Shown here piece by piece: positions 34,835 through 47,163 of a stretch of 64,000 nt of DNA; position 1 is the first letter of the stretch, and each line of letters starts with the position of its first letter. The notes beneath the pieces were generated by a model. That model ran no database searches, was not told where the DNA came from, and saw only the letters and a program-made list of their open reading frames with translations. This stretch comes from Bretschneidera sinensis (lineage: Eukaryota > Streptophyta > Magnoliopsida > Brassicales > Akaniaceae), in contig CM043705.1 of the NCBI GenBank assembly GCA_023935145.1, positions 21,979,501 to 22,043,500 on the forward strand. The letters are read 5' to 3'. The position numbers and the translations under genes are program-made.

Positions 34835-36000
34835 GTTTTAATCACCGGTTATGTGCTTTATGCATCCACTATCAAGGTACCAATAGGTAACTCTTTCCTT
34901 AGCATGGAGACATATCTACATTATACAAGGATACACAATTGCACTCTTAGGTACCCAAAATTTCTTGGGTCCTTTGGGGTTAGTCCAAGAAAATACGGTT
35001 CCTTTAGGGACCCATACTTTCTTAACATTGTAAGGTGCTATAAAATTGTAGACATGTTGATAAGGCATGATCCTAGGATAATAGTTATTAATATTTCTAG
35101 GATTTCTCAGATATGCATGCCTATAGTTCCTTGGATAAGTATTCCTAGGGTACATGTTTCTATTGTGAACATTATGAACATGCATGTCATTTCTAGGTAA
35201 TGTACGATGATGATTTCTAGGATATGTACTTGCATTATTATTAACATACATATTATTTCTAGGATACTCATGATGGTAATTCCTAGGATGTGCATATGTA
35301 GTGTGCAAGTTATGAGTATACATATTATCTCTAGGATGCACATGATGGTTACTCCTAGAATGTGTATATGCATTTGTTGAATGATTGTTCCTAGCATTTG
35401 TTGAATGATTGTTCCTAGCATTTGCATTTCTTGAGTGAGCATACATATTTGCATGAATATTTCTAGGATGATTACCTCTAGTATATGCATTAGAATTTAA
35501 ATTCTCATTTATAGACTTACTAGTATATATTGAGGGAGTGCTTTTAATCTTGCTAGTGGCTTTGGAAGTAGAGGCTTTATTAACACATGTTGCTTTCATG
35601 AACAAAGTCTCTTTTGATTTTTGCTTCCCTAATCGGGAATAACCCAAGCTGGATTTTCTTCCACTTAGCCTTTGGCAGAATAACACTTCATCTAGCTTTT
35701 CTTTTCTAAGCATAAGTCTAGAAATAGTGCTATTCAATTCCATTATTTTCTTCTTTAAATTTTCATTTTCATCTTTAAGAAAATCTTGAGAAGAATTAAA
35801 AGCATGGAAGATAGTTTTTCTTTTTCTTCTTTTAAGCCTTCTATCTCTTTAGAAAGAGATGAGACTTCCTTTTTTAGGGTTGTATTCCTAGAATCGAATT
35901 TCTTCAATTCTTCACTGCTACTAACAATGTTATTATTAGAAGGGGAAGAATTTGATACCTCATTTTCATCGTCGATTGCCATCAGGCATAGGTTGGCAAT
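34835..36000 (-). pseudogene. E4 gag tail, His/Asn/Pro-rich linker and protease
   Basis: 35982-35755 is a coiled-coil-like Glu/Lys/Ser segment. 35743-34916 (275 codons) contains a long low-complexity run of PRN- and NHS-based repeats rich in His, Asn, Tyr and Met, then WVPKGTVFSW. The protease active site follows near 34880 but reads V-D-A instead of V-D-S-G and has stops. Linker composition is unusual; see findings. Confidence 0.72.
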
Positions 36001-36012
36001 CTCCTCGTATCC

Positions 36013-37019
36013 GATCTCATTATCCGATGATTCTTCTTCTTAATCATCACTCCAAGTGGTTGCAATAATAGCTTTCTTTTTGAAGTTCTTATATGGTTTG
36101 CTTGTTGCTGTACAATCGGCCTTAATGTGACCAGGCTTCTTGCAACCATAACACACAAATGGTTCCCTTTTTGGAGTGGGATCTTTTGTGTAAGGTTTCT
36201 CACTCTTCTTCAAGAACCTGTGAAACCTTTTGGTGATTAAAGCCATCTCACCATCTTCTTCGTTGCTCTCTACCTCTTCTTCCGTCTTTTCCTCTTCGTT
36301 GCTCGTAGAGGCCTTGAGAGCAATCACCTTTTTCTTCTTCTCATCATCATTGACAACGGGATTCATTTCTTTCATCTTATATGTCAATAGTGATCCGAGA
36401 AGTGTTTCGACATCAAGTTTATCGAGATCTTTGGCCTCCGTGATGGCTGTCGTTTTTTCTTTCCAAGTGGATGGCAAAGATCTTAAGATATTCCTTGTTA
36501 GTTTAAATTCCTCAATGTTCCTACCAAGAAGCTTTAAGCCGTTAACAATAGTGGTGAAATGTGAGTACATTTGAGAAATTGTTTCGTTAGGAGACATTTT
36601 GAAAGATTCATACTCAGATACTAGCATATAGATTTTTGATTTTTTAACTTCGCTAGTTCCTTCATATGTAACTTGCAGTTTGTCCCAAATCTCCATAACC
36701 GAAACACAAGCAAGAATTTTATTATATTCAGAAATATCTAAAGCACAATGTAAAATACTTGTGGCTCTACTATTAAGAGATATCATTCTACAATCCTCTT
36801 CATTGAACTCAGTTTTTAGTCTAGGCATTTTATGATTGATTTCTCCAATAGTTATTTCCTTTGTAGGAATTCTAGGTCATTCCTCAGTGACTCTCCATAG
36901 ATTGTAATCTTGTCATTCGACAAGATTTTCATCATATTTTTTCAATAGTTATAGTTAGAGCCATTGAACAAGGGAGGCCTAGTATAGGAATGCCCTTCGG
37001 TATAGCTATTAGATGCCAT
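36013..37019 (-). pseudogene. E4 gag (UBN2 type)
   Basis: ATG at 37019 starts a Ser/Tyr/Gly-rich head with PPLFNGSNY, then a TGA where Trp is expected (about 36945) and a TAA near 36852. 36828-36040 is open for 262 codons: UBN2-like core (ILACVSVMEIWDKLQVTYEG, SHFTTIVNGLKLLG, ILRSLPSTWKEK), an acidic stretch, and a CCHC zinc knuckle (CYGCKKPGHIKADC, about 36150-36109). Forms the copia particle. Confidence 0.87.
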
Positions 37020-37060
37020 CGGATTAACTCAAGGATGTTAAGCCTGAATTTGAGTACGAA

Positions 37061-37072
37061 GCTCTGATACCA
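37061..37072 (-). other. E4 primer-binding site (tRNA-Met)
   Basis: The minus strand reads TGGTATCAGAGC, two bases inside the 5' LTR. Confidence 0.9.
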
Positions 37073-37074
37073 AT

Positions 37075-38243
37075 TATAAACTGAGGTTTAAACCGAAAAG
37101 GGAGGGTGAATTGGTTTTTTAAAAAATTTTGCTAATTACTTTGAAAGTTTCTAAAATAGTTAAATGCACAAAGCATACAAACAAGTAATGTGCTAGAAAG
37201 TAAAAGAGTTTAAGGAAGAGAAAGTGCAAACTCAGTTTATAGTGGTTCAACAATATCAGATTTCTTCCAACCCTACATCCACTCTCTTTAAGGAACCTCG
37301 TTGAAGTAATCCACTAAAACTTTAGTCGTGCAACTTCACGAGTGTTGCATAAACCTTACAAGCAATCCCTTCCTCATGGAAACTACAAAGAAGTGTTTAA
37401 TCCTAAACACTCTAAGAGTTATTACAACTCTTTCTCCTTTAAAATAAATGAGATTTGCTGTAAAGTAAATTGTAGAGAGATAGTAATAAGTGCTTTTACA
37501 AATGAACAATATCTCTCTTTCAAGAATAAGCTTGAGAATGGCTCAACAATAAATTTTTCAAAGCTTTTGAAAATTAATGAGCAAAATTGTGATTTGAATG
37601 TGTTCTCTTCTTGTTTTAAATGCTCATTGAAGTGGGTTTATATAGCATTGAATCAATATGGCTGTTAGATACTGACTTGGTAGGTTTTGTGCATTAAATG
37701 CTTAAGTCCCGCATCCCAAACAATCATATTTTTGAATTACCAGTCGACTGGGTCTTTGTACTAGTCGACTAACTTAAGTAAGAAACTTCACTTTTTAGGC
37801 TATGAGAGAGTACCAGTTGACTGGGTCCTATGCACCAGTCGATTGAGAACTTTCTATCCTAGTTGCCAATCGACTGGGAACATTCTGTCCCATATCCCAA
37901 TCGACTGGTATATTGAGCCAATTGACTGCATTGTCCTTCGACCTAGTTTTTCATGTTTAAAAAATGATTGACTTAGAAACATTTGTATTAATAGTTTTGT
38001 CAAAGTCTTTTGTAAAATCAGCCATAAATAAAGCTAAATATTTGAACATGAGAGATTTACAATTGTTTTCCTTACCTTAATACCTATTCTAGATCTTTTG
38101 TCTTGTCTTGATGTCTGAAACGAGTTGAGTTTTTGCATCTTTGTTTTCATGCTAAATGCTTTTGCCGCTTAAACACTTAGATAAAACTGTTAGTGCAATT
38201 AGAGTAGTGTTTTGTCATTATTAAAATCAAATACGGGTCAACA
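37075..38243 (-). repeat. 5' LTR of E4
   Basis: 1,169 bp, aligned with 27995-29227. TATA box on the minus strand at about 37645-37637. Palindrome cluster at 37740-37930 with about seven copies. The first TG of the plus-strand reading has become TA. Confidence 0.92.
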
Positions 38244-39220
38244 TTTTCGATTGGGAGATATCTTGTTTCAACATCGTGAAAAACCCAACTGACATAATAA
38301 ATGGGCTTTTGTACCCTCGCGTCTCCTCGGATTAGGACCGAGGCTACCACATCCTGGCCCGTTGATATGTAGCGAAAGAGCTCTTCTCCTACGATGGGTT
38401 TGGTTAGGAGATGTGGTCAACTAAGGTATTCTTTTAGTTATTCAAATGCTTTCTGACATCCTTCATCGTAGGTGAAATCTTTAGCTTTCTTAATTGATCT
38501 AAAGAAAGGCAAACGTCTTTTGGCAGACTTAGACATAAAGTGGTTGAGTGCAGCTACTTACCAGGTCAATCTTTATACCTCTTTAATGTTCCTAAGAGTA
38601 GTCATATCCATGATCGCCTTTATTTTTTGGGGGTTGCCCTCTATTCCCTAATGTGTTACCATAAAGCCTATAAATTTCCCAGTGGTGACTCTAAATGCAC
38701 TTTTGGTTGGGTTTAACTTCATTTAGTGGTGGCAGAGTATCCCAAATGCTTCCTCCAAGTTTGACTTATGATCTCTAGCAATGATGCTTTTAATAAGCAT
38801 GTCATCCACATAGACTTCCATATTCCTCCCGATTTGTTCCCTGAAAATCTTATTGACCAGCTTTTGGTAAGTGGCTCCCGCGTTCTTGAGCCTAAACAAC
38901 ATTACCTAATAGTAGTAAAGCCCTTGGTCTGTGATGAAGGCAGTCTTGGGTTGGTCGGACTTGTATATTAAATTTTGATTGTACCGAGAGTATGTGTCCA
39001 TGAAACTGAGCAATTCATGCCCACAGGTGGCATCAACTAGTTGGTCGATCTGAGGCAAGGGAAAACTATCATTCGAGCAAGCCTTATTGAGGTTTGTAAA
39101 GTCGATGCAAATCCTCCACTTACGATTAGGCTTTTTGACCATCACCACATTGGCTATCCATTATGGATAATTCATTTCTTCAACGAAACCAACCGTTAAG
39201 AGCTTGTCTACATCTTCTCT
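38244..39220 (-). pseudogene. E1 reverse transcriptase and first RNase H start
   Basis: 39148-38906 has KPNRKWRICIDFTNLNKAC, FPLPQIDQLVD and ELLSFMDTYSRYNQ, the standard Tat-clade RT opening. The catalytic box region lies near 38800 (the plus strand there reads CATGTCATCCACATAGACTT). The RNase H start runs into E4 at 38244 with FHDVETRYLPIEK. Stops and shifts throughout. Confidence 0.85.
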
Positions 39221-39559
39221 GATAGCGCTCTATCACTTATGGGCAAATTTCTTCTTCTTTTGGACTACGGGTTGATGATTCGGGTGCACATTTAGCCGAC
39301 GGACAATAACTGAGGGATCGATCCCAGGCATATCGGATACCGACTAGGCAAAGAGATTCTAATTTCTCTGTAAAAAGGAAATTAAAGAATCTTTGAGATC
39401 TTCAACTAGACCAAACTTGATCAATACAGTCTTAGAATCCTCTTCGTTCAAAGGAATAGGTATGAGTTCCTCTTCTGGCTGCCCTCGTGGAGTCTTGAGT
39501 TCATCCCTCAAGTCTTCTATTTCTTAGGGCAAAGCCTCAACCTTCCTTTGGCTCTTAAT

Positions 39560-39910
39560 AAAATTCAGGTAGCAAGACCAAGAGGCTTGCTAGTTGCCTC
39601 GTACCTCCTCAACACTTTCGCTAGTAGGAAACTTTACCTTCAAGTGACATGTTGAGACCATTGCCCTTATCTCATTGAGGGTAGGTCTCCCAAGTATTAC
39701 ATTGTATGATGATGGATGCTTTGCTACCAAGAATGTAGTTTGTACGGTAGTGATCTGCGGTGGAATCCCTGCTATGACCAAAAGAACTATGCTCCCTTCG
39801 GCGAACACTGGTGTCCTAGAAAAGCCATATAGAGGAGACGACACTGGCTTGAGTTGGTCATTCTTTAGTTTCATCTGTTGGAAGGCTTCATAGAAAAGGA
39901 TATCCGTCAA
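39560..39910 (-). pseudogene. E1 aspartic protease
   Basis: 106 open codons with LYGFSRTPVFAEGSIVL and SSYNVILGRPTLNEIRAMVS, the Tat-clade protease end. The active-site part just upstream (about 39935-39910) is in a broken frame. Confidence 0.83.
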
Positions 39911-40019
39911 GCTTCAATTGTCCACCAGGACTCGCTTGACATTGTAGTTAGCATTGACCAGAGAGATAACCACAATGTCGTTATGCGGAGTCTATACTCC
40001 CTCCAGATCCTCATCCGTA

Positions 40020-41720
40020 AAAGATATCATCTGGTCCGTCTTGATTCACTTGTGATGTCTGCTAATTGATGCCACTGACTGAGCATAAATCTTTTCCCAT
40101 GAGTGGACAGGCCCCCCGCAATCGGTCATCTGAAGATGGTTTTGATGGTGCCAGTGATGGTAAGAGGATGCCCTTGATTATTACGATGGAGTTTCTCTTC
40201 TCAGAAAGGCTTTCTAGAACTCTACCTAAGGCTCTTCTTTTTGGGCTCTGGCATTCCTTATACAGCTTCTCCAAAGCCCGTGGATATAAGTGGTGGAGAC
40301 GATCTTTGTAATCTGAGACTTGATGAGTTCTGATGTATTCCCATAAATATCCCCTTTGGATGAGGGACTCAAGTTGCTGCTTGAGTGCGTGGAATTCCTC
40401 GGTGTCATGATCATGGTCTTTATGGAAGTGACACCACTTGGATCGGTTTCTACTATGATAAAACGATCTTAGACGCCAACGAAGGAGGTATTGGTCTTGG
40501 ATATTTAGGAGTATATTCGTTCTGGAGGCACACAATGGGGTAAAATTCTAGAAGATGAGGGAGCTCTTGCCCCCTTTCTGGGCGTGATTTCTTGATGGAG
40601 CCTTCTCTGGGTTCGTTAGGGTCCCTTTTTCTTTTTCCCATTCCACATTCTCTCTATTCTGAAGACCTGATCGTCTTCTACGATCATATGCTCATTGGCT
40701 TGAACAAGTATGTCATTCATATCCTTGGGAGGGTGTTTAGTCAAATTGAAGCTAAAAGTTCTCGATTTGAGCCCATTTTGAAAGGCTAAAGTCTGGATGG
40801 TAGGGTCTAGGTCAGGGATTTCCCAAGCAGCTGTGTTGAACCGGGAGATTCTCGAAGCCTTTCTCCTTTACGCTGGATGATGCTAAAGAGGCTTTGGGAG
40901 GTCTTCTGTGGCCCCTTGCTGCTCAGAAAGTGAGATGCAAAGACGTGACTTAGCTATTTGAAGGAGCCGATGCTGCTAGATTTAAGGTGGCTGTACCAAG
41001 TGTTAGTAGCTTTTTCCAGGGTCAGAGGAAAAGCCCTGCACATGACAGCATTAGGATGGCGGTGCATCATCATGATAGTCTTGTAATGCTGAAGATGATC
41101 TATAGGATTTGTGGTTCCATCATACGCTTTGACAACCGGCATCCGAAAACATCGAGGGATAGGAGCTTCGAGGATTTACGAGTTAAAGGTGGATCTTTTG
41201 AGCTGAGATCGTCGAGGACGTTGGCGTCCTTGCTTTAAAGGCTTTGTTTATTCTATGGTCCATGTCCTCCAATCTCTTGTCCAGGTCAGTGTGGTTTTTG
41301 GATGTTGAGAAACCTCGAGATCTGGCTCTAGGAGAGAACCTGGAGGTAGAATAGTTTTGAAACTTTTCTTTGGCATGCAAGGAGGATCCAGTGAATCCTA
41401 CGGATTTATGGTACCTAGGAGGTGTCTTTTGGCTAGAGTTCTGTTGTGAGAGAGGTGGAGGTGCGAGGTGACCAGCTCTTCCCCTTACCTCGGTAGCGAG
41501 ATCAGTGACGAGTTGGGTGGGTTCCTGGAACTATTCGTGAATCTTGAGGACAGTAAGGTGCGAATTGGGGAAGGTTCCCGGATTCCCTTGATCTTTGGGT
41601 TCTTTCGGATTTGGGTGAGGATCATGCCTAGTCCGTGCATTTGATGGTTCATTGTCACGCTCGGAGCCAGTGCACTCCGAAATAGCAGGGAGTTGTGGGT
41701 TACCTAATCGTTGGTGGACA
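40020..41720 (-). pseudogene. E1 gag
   Basis: Read in pieces: 41380-41183 (Arg/Ser-rich, then LDKRLEDMDHRINKAF), 41142-40954 (YDGTTNPIDHLQHYKTIM and MCRAFPLTLEKATNTWYSHL, the retrotransposon gag core), 40535-40062 (CHFHKDHDHDTEEFHALKQQ followed by a basic tail). These match Tat gag, in which the HxDHGHxTEEC segment takes the place of a zinc knuckle. Several frameshifts. Confidence 0.83.
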
Positions 41721-41800
41721 GACGCTCAGGTGGCGATTGAACTGGTCTTGGTAATGCTTTTGGGCGACATGATAACAGGTAAGTCCTTGATCAGATAGAA

Positions 41801-41818
41801 GCCCCTCCTTCTAGCGCC
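41801..41818 (-). other. E1 primer-binding site candidate
   Basis: The minus strand reads TGGCGCTAGAAGGAGGGG four bases inside the 5' LTR. It starts with TGG, as a site for a CCA-ended tRNA must. I do not assign the tRNA. Confidence 0.7.
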
Positions 41819-41822
41819 AATC

Positions 41823-42339
41823 TATTGATGCCGAAATTCCACCAGAATCCAAACCGTCGAAGAGTGGGACTTACACACACGAAACGAAGCTAAAACCTAA
41901 ATTCCCAGAGGTCCCAGGGGGGGGGGGGGAGGGTGGTGCCTGCGAAGGAGTCTCCAATGCCTAAGTTAGTTTAGGGCTTTTTCTGGAGAATGGAATAAAT
42001 CAAAAAGGATCGGGGCTATGTGCTCAAAATTGTCCGTACCTTTTGGTTGATGAGAGCCCCTATTTATAGTGTGCAGGAGTAGAGTTTGATCAGGAGAACA
42101 ACTGTAGTGTTAGGATAGGTGTAGTATTCTTTTGGAGTTATCCATCTGCCATGCAAGTTTATCCAGAAGTTGGAACGATGGAACAACATTAGGTCTTACT
42201 CTGTGAAATTATCGTTATGCCTCTTACTATATGTCGGGAGATGATTTGTTGTTTCTTCAGAGTTAAGAAATTATCATTTTTACCTTAGAGACTGACATGT
42301 GTCATTGCGTTATTGATAGAGAAATTTTCTCCCACATCA
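41823..42339 (-). repeat. 5' LTR of E1
   Basis: 517 bp matching 6142-6646. TATA box TATAAATAG on the minus strand near 42068-42059. A run of 13 G at about 41917-41930 makes part of the length difference. Followed by the CTTTG target copy. Confidence 0.92.
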
Positions 42340-42344
42340 CTTTG

Positions 42345-45100
42345 TAAACAAAACTGAAGTTATCACCATGAAACTAATTGAAATGAGAAAGAGAACTCTA
42401 TTTTTAGTACTCGATTTTTGTCAACCATTTTTAATCACCATGTCCTCAACGAAGTTGATTCTAAGATAAGGTTCATTGTTTGTACTCACTTCTAATCAGA
42501 GTTGCAGAACGAATCGTCTCTTTCATTTGTTTTTTCGTTTTTCATTTGAGGAAAAAAAAGGTTGTTCGTTACTACTCAACCCCAATTCTTTTTCTCATCT
42601 CAAAAAAAAAAAAAAAAAAAAGGCGCACTATAAAGTGGAACAGAAGAGGAGTTTGTCAGCTTATATTAGGCCTGCCAAACGAAATTATAAGTAGAGTGTG
42701 GGCTGTGTCTCAGCCTTAATCTCTCTCTGAATTACTTATGCTCTTAGACAGTAGAGTGGTCCAAAACCCAACCACAAAGCCTTCAAAAGTCTTCCCTCAT
42801 GTACTTGCTATCTCTCTCTCTCCCTCTCTCTTTGGGAACACCAAACACACAACACATTGGGAGTAAAATGAACTTTGGTATCTCAGAATCTGTGCCCTTT
42901 GATGGGTGTAGCATTTCTTTTAAGTTTTATAATTATTGAGCCTAGGAGAGAGAAGAGGAATGGTTTTTCCTAAACTAGTCCAAGGTAAAATTGCGACATG
43001 TCCTATAATGTCCCGAGTACTTTTGTCATCATAAAGTAAAAACTAAAAAACAGTTAGTGTTATTGGAGCCAAAAGGCTTTACAATTACATGCAGAATTAT
43101 TACAGCTAAGATATTACTATTTTTTTTAAGGAAAATTAAATATATTATAACCAAACTCTTTGCATTTTTGTCATTTTTTTTAATGTCTCTTTAAGATTTA
43201 AAATCAATCAAATGGAATAGTATCTTTTAGAGATCTTTTCAATGTATACGTGCGACACTCATACTTAGCTATGTAACTTTTAAAATATAGAAAGATAAAA
43301 ATACCATCACCTCTCTATTTTTATTTTTTTCATCCCCTAAATCAGTGTTCTATCATAAGAGAGAGAAGATAAACAAAAAAAAGAAAAATAATTTTGCTTT
43401 CTCACATTTTAATGATCATAAAAGTTGATCGCGAGCGAGACACGTTTATATTATTTTAAATTCATCGAAAATGTAGTTAAAAAGGGCTATTAGAAACACT
43501 ATTAAAGCAAATGGTCGCATTTGATCGATTCTAAAGTCTAAAGACATGTTAAAACAATAGTCAAAATGCAAAGGAGTTTAGTGATAATATCCCAAAAAAT
43601 TATATTAATCTTTTTTTTAAAACAGATATATTAATCTACAGTTACCACTTCATATTTTCAAAAAACATATTGACATAATTGCTAATTTATCTTTTCCATA
43701 GTCTCAGTTTTTCTTTTTATTTACTTCTTTTCGTTCACAATGATAAAAACTATTAAAATCCAGAATAGTATTAAATTCAACTTTTTTATATTTTAAGATT
43801 TAAAATAACTTATTTTATTTATTAATTAAAAATGTGAACATAATTAAACTTAAAATAAAGTCAATTTAATAAAACATAAAATTATATTAATATATGGAAA
43901 AACTTATACTATTATTATTTACAATTAATAATGATTAAATTAATTAGTTTATTATAATATTATAGTACAATTACAATAATAATACATTGGCAAAAGGTAA
44001 AATTCTAATATCAAAACGTTTAAATATTAGTTAGTTAACTTAAAAAGTAATGAAAAATTTAAAAATTTAAAATGAAAGAAAGAAAACAACTAACTAGATC
44101 TCATATAACAAAGTGGATATTTTCTAATCAGATTGAATCTACAAACCACATGTTGGCGTCGAGACCAACAACACGTGCTACTTCTGTTGGGCCGCAAAGG
44201 GAGAAATGACTAGAGGGTCGAGGCCTTTTCTTGGCTCTACAGACCTTTGTGGCCTTGCAGAGGTGGTCGGCGCTATGCAACCTCCAAGATTAGAGATCGA
44301 AGACCAAAGAGAGAGGGAGAGGAAAAAAAGTTGGACTATGTCAAAAATTTCCTATTATGAAAGGGCATTATAATTTCATTAAGTCCTTTAGTAATTAACA
44401 GAAATGGTGTGATAATTTTCATTGACATGCCACAGCCCAACTTTTATTCCATTCATCTAGTTTACTAATTGATTTTTTCTTTTTTTCCTCTAATAATTGG
44501 AGTAGAGGATTTCAACTTAGAGCTCATCTTTAGTCTTTAGAGGAGGAATAATCATTAATTGTCACTTTTAATTTGTACTTGTATGGGAAAACAGAATAGC
44601 TTTACTGCATCAATAACTGACAACAGTTTCTATAAGTGCTTGCATTATAAAACTGTAATAGAACGGTTTGGATAAACAATCTCATAACAAAACAAAATTT
44701 TAGCTTGCAGGGGAGAGGGGTTGCTTAGTAATAAAAGATACAATGGCTATCTTCAACATAAAACTCTATCAATTCACGTTAGATCTTCAAAATATGGCTG
44801 TCTTCAGCGTATTTCAAGTCATTTCTTTATGGTCCTTGAAATCATTGGAATGATCTTTCTCAACAAAAAATTATTGACTAATAAAATATAATGAGAGATA
44901 TATAATACAAGAGTTTATCTCATTTTTAAATGAAAATAAAATATTTTTTTTTATACTATTCAACAGTGAGATAAACCATTATGCTATGTATTACTCATGA
45001 TATTGTGCTGGACAATAACTTATCATTTCTCAACATCATATTTATGGTTCCCAATGCCTGAACAAGAGAAATGATTTGGTTAAAAGCCAAGCAAATATCT
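42345..45100. other. Intergenic DNA, no gene supported
   Basis: Contains a poly-A run (42601-42620), a CT-rich stretch (42812-42832), very AT-rich sequence at 43570-44080, and a short GC-richer patch at 44145-44330 with no lasting frame. Frames such as 42476-42694 lack any domain. Downstream flank of the PPR pseudogene begins near 45100. Confidence 0.4.
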
Positions 45101-45364
45101 TCATATCATCAATGTCTCATCGCTTAATCCATTCAAGACCCATGCTAATTCCTCTATCAAAACTTCAGGTGATCCTCTCACTAATACTTCATGAACAACC
45201 CCATCAAATTCAATCATGCTACAGCCTGGGACTTTCTTTTTTTATCACTCTTTTTTCATTAAGGTTCTAATTCTCTTTACATCATCAAATCTACAAGCTT
45301 TAGGAATATAAGTCACACAAATTCTCAGAGAAAGCATGGTTCAATGGTTCCAAATCAAGATTTT

Positions 45365-45809
45365 TATTAGGATTTTGACTCAATTCCCAAGGAGGATTTC
45401 TAATTGGTTTGAAAAAAGTGGTTTCCTATTTTATACTTGCATATTCTAGTAGGAGTAGTAGTAGTATTTTATTATTATGTTGTTGTTATTATTTTCCTAA
45501 TAGAATTAAAAAAAAATATCATCTATATAAAGGGGGCCTTAGAGAAGGTTTGAGACATACTCATAACTTCAATATTATTACTAGAGCCAGGTGGAGAGCT
45601 TTGGGTGTATTGAAGATTTTAGGTTGTGAGGGTAATAATTTTATTTTTCCTAAAGTAGTTATTGTTAAGAATTAATAAAATTTTGAGTTTGTTGGTGGCA
45701 TAAGCAAGGAGATTGCCAAATCACATTAAATTTTTGTATATGATATTTGTTTGTTTATTTTCTTATTTATTATTATAATTAGGTGGATTTTAAGGGTAAA
45801 ATCCCAACA
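45365..45809 (+). repeat. 5' LTR of E5
   Basis: 445 bp, near-identical in layout to 47164-47602. TATA-like CTATATAAAGG at about 45523-45533. Confidence 0.88.
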
Positions 45810-45811
45810 AG

Positions 45812-45824
45812 TGGTATCAGAGCC
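45812..45824 (+). other. E5 primer-binding site (tRNA-Met)
   Basis: TGGTATCAGAGCC two bases after the LTR. Confidence 0.9.
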
Positions 45825-45877
45825 TGGTTATCTGTTTGAAGAAGTTGCATGCTACTATTTATTGCGTCTATGCCACC

Positions 45878-47130
45878 ATGTCGATATGTATACCTAAATT
45901 TGAGATTCCTTTATTTAATAGAAGCAATAATTTTACTCTATGGCAGAATACAGTTCAAGATCTTCTAGTACAATAAGATCTTGATCAGGCTTTAGAGGAA
46001 GAAAAGTTAGAAGAGGTGATTGACAGAAAGTGGCAATCGATTCAGAGGAAGGTTGTAAGTACAATCAGGTTGGCACTTGCTCCCGAGATCAAGTATACTG
46101 TGTTGAAAGAAACTACAGCCAAGAGTTTTTGTGATAAGCTCGAGAGCATCTATGCGTCAAAGTCTTTGACCAACAAATTGTGTCTCAAGATAGACATATA
46201 TTCTCTAAAGATAGAAGAACGTATAAGTCTTCATGATCACTTAAATGAATTTAACAAGTTAGTGTCTCAATTATTGAATGTAGAAGAAACATTGAAGGAT
46301 GAGGAGAAGTCATTACTCTTGTTATCATATTTACCAAAACCTTACAAACCATTGGTGCAAACATTATTGGTGGGCAAGTCGACATTGAGCTTAGATGATG
46401 TGATTGTGCTCTTGCGTGAGAATAAAAGGTTGATGGGAAACAATAGTTTGTCTAGTGATAGTCAAGTGCTTGCTGTGGAGAGGTCTAATCGAGGGAGGAG
46501 TCAATGGAGAGCGAACAATGGCTCAAGGTGGAGATCCAAATCTAGGCTCAGAGATGACGATGACAAGAAATGCTTCTATTGTGGAAAGATATGACACATA
46601 CAATATTATTTTAAGGCCAAGAAGGATGATTTAAAAGAATTGAGAAGGATGAGTGGGAATAAGAGTGATGATGGTAAGAGTAGTGAAAGTGCTAATATCA
46701 TCGAGGGAAGTGATGAAGAGGTGCTACCTATTGAGCACATTGAAGAAAAAGTTGATTGTATGAAGACACTACCTATGTCAAAGTTGCTACCATATGTGGG
46801 AAACACAATGCAATTGATGGTGAAGGAAGCTTAAGGTTGAAGCTCTATGATGGAAGCATGAAGACACTTGAGAAGGTAAAATTTGCTTCATCTCTCACTA
46901 CAAATACAGTCTCTTTGGGGGCACTTGATAAGATAAGAGACACTTAGATTGTAGGCAATGGAGAGCTTCAAGTTCTTAATGGATCAAATGTAGTACTGAA
47001 GGCCACTATGAACAAGAAGGGCTTGCATGTGCTGGATGTGAATGTTTTGCTTGAAAAATTAGGTTGAGGAGATACGAAAAGGCCAAAAATAAGGATCGCA
47101 CCAACCAAGAAGAAAGTTAGATTTGTTGAT
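45878..47130 (+). pseudogene. E5 gag and residual gag-pre-integrase
   Basis: ATG 45878 with FEIPLFNRSNNFTLWQ, then TAA at 45974. The same frame reopens to 46594 (UBN2-like core KSFCDKLESIYASKSLTNKL, YLPKPYKPLVQTLL). The zinc knuckle reads CFYCGKI, then TGA instead of Gly, then HIQYYF, so its last Cys is lost. 46640-46830 is an acidic Ser-rich linker; the protease active site is missing. 46830-47130 retains LRLKLYDGSMKTL, SLGALDKI and GLHVLDV of the gag-pre-integrase region, then jumps to the polypurine tract (about 47150-47163). Confidence 0.84.
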
Positions 47131-47163
47131 GAGTTGTGGAGAATTTGAGCAAATGTGGAGATT

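Larger units (their letters stand above)
27995..38243 (-). mobile_element. E4: Sirevirus-like Ty1/copia element nested in E1 pol
   Basis: LTRs 27995-29227 and 37075-38243 match; they begin TGTAAACC (TATAAACT on the right) and end GGGTCAACA. Flanks TTTTT and TTTTC fit a target duplication within an E1 RNase H codon run. The minus-strand order is tRNA-Met primer site, gag with UBN2-type core, protease, integrase, RT, RNase H (copia order), then a post-pol ORF and several polypurine tracts. A post-pol ORF and multiple purine tracts fit the Sirevirus/Maximus lineage. Each gene has stops. Confidence 0.92.
6142..42339 (-). mobile_element. E1: Tat-clade Ty3/gypsy element, opened by nested insertions
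   Basis: Two matching LTRs (6142-6646 and 41823-42339) face the same way and are flanked by a perfect 5-bp duplication CTTTG (6137-6141 and 42340-42344), so everything between them belongs to one insertion or to later insertions in it. After removing E3 with E2 (17.0 kb) and E4 (10.2 kb), about 9 kb of E1 is left, which is a plausible element size. In minus-strand order it holds gag, protease, RT, RNase H, a second plant-type RNase H and integrase, then a gene on the opposite strand and a tandem-repeat 3' region. The second RNase H and the antisense gene are known traits of the Tat lineage. Coding parts are broken, so it is not autonomous. Confidence 0.9.

Noticed and set aside
35107..35490. 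Second minus-strand frame rich in Ile/Met over the E4 linker
   Set aside because: Shifted reading of the repeated His/Asn-rich linker; the other frame links gag and protease.
42476..42719. Two overlapping 70-80-codon frames
   Set aside because: They run through a poly-A tract giving Lys runs; no domain or context.
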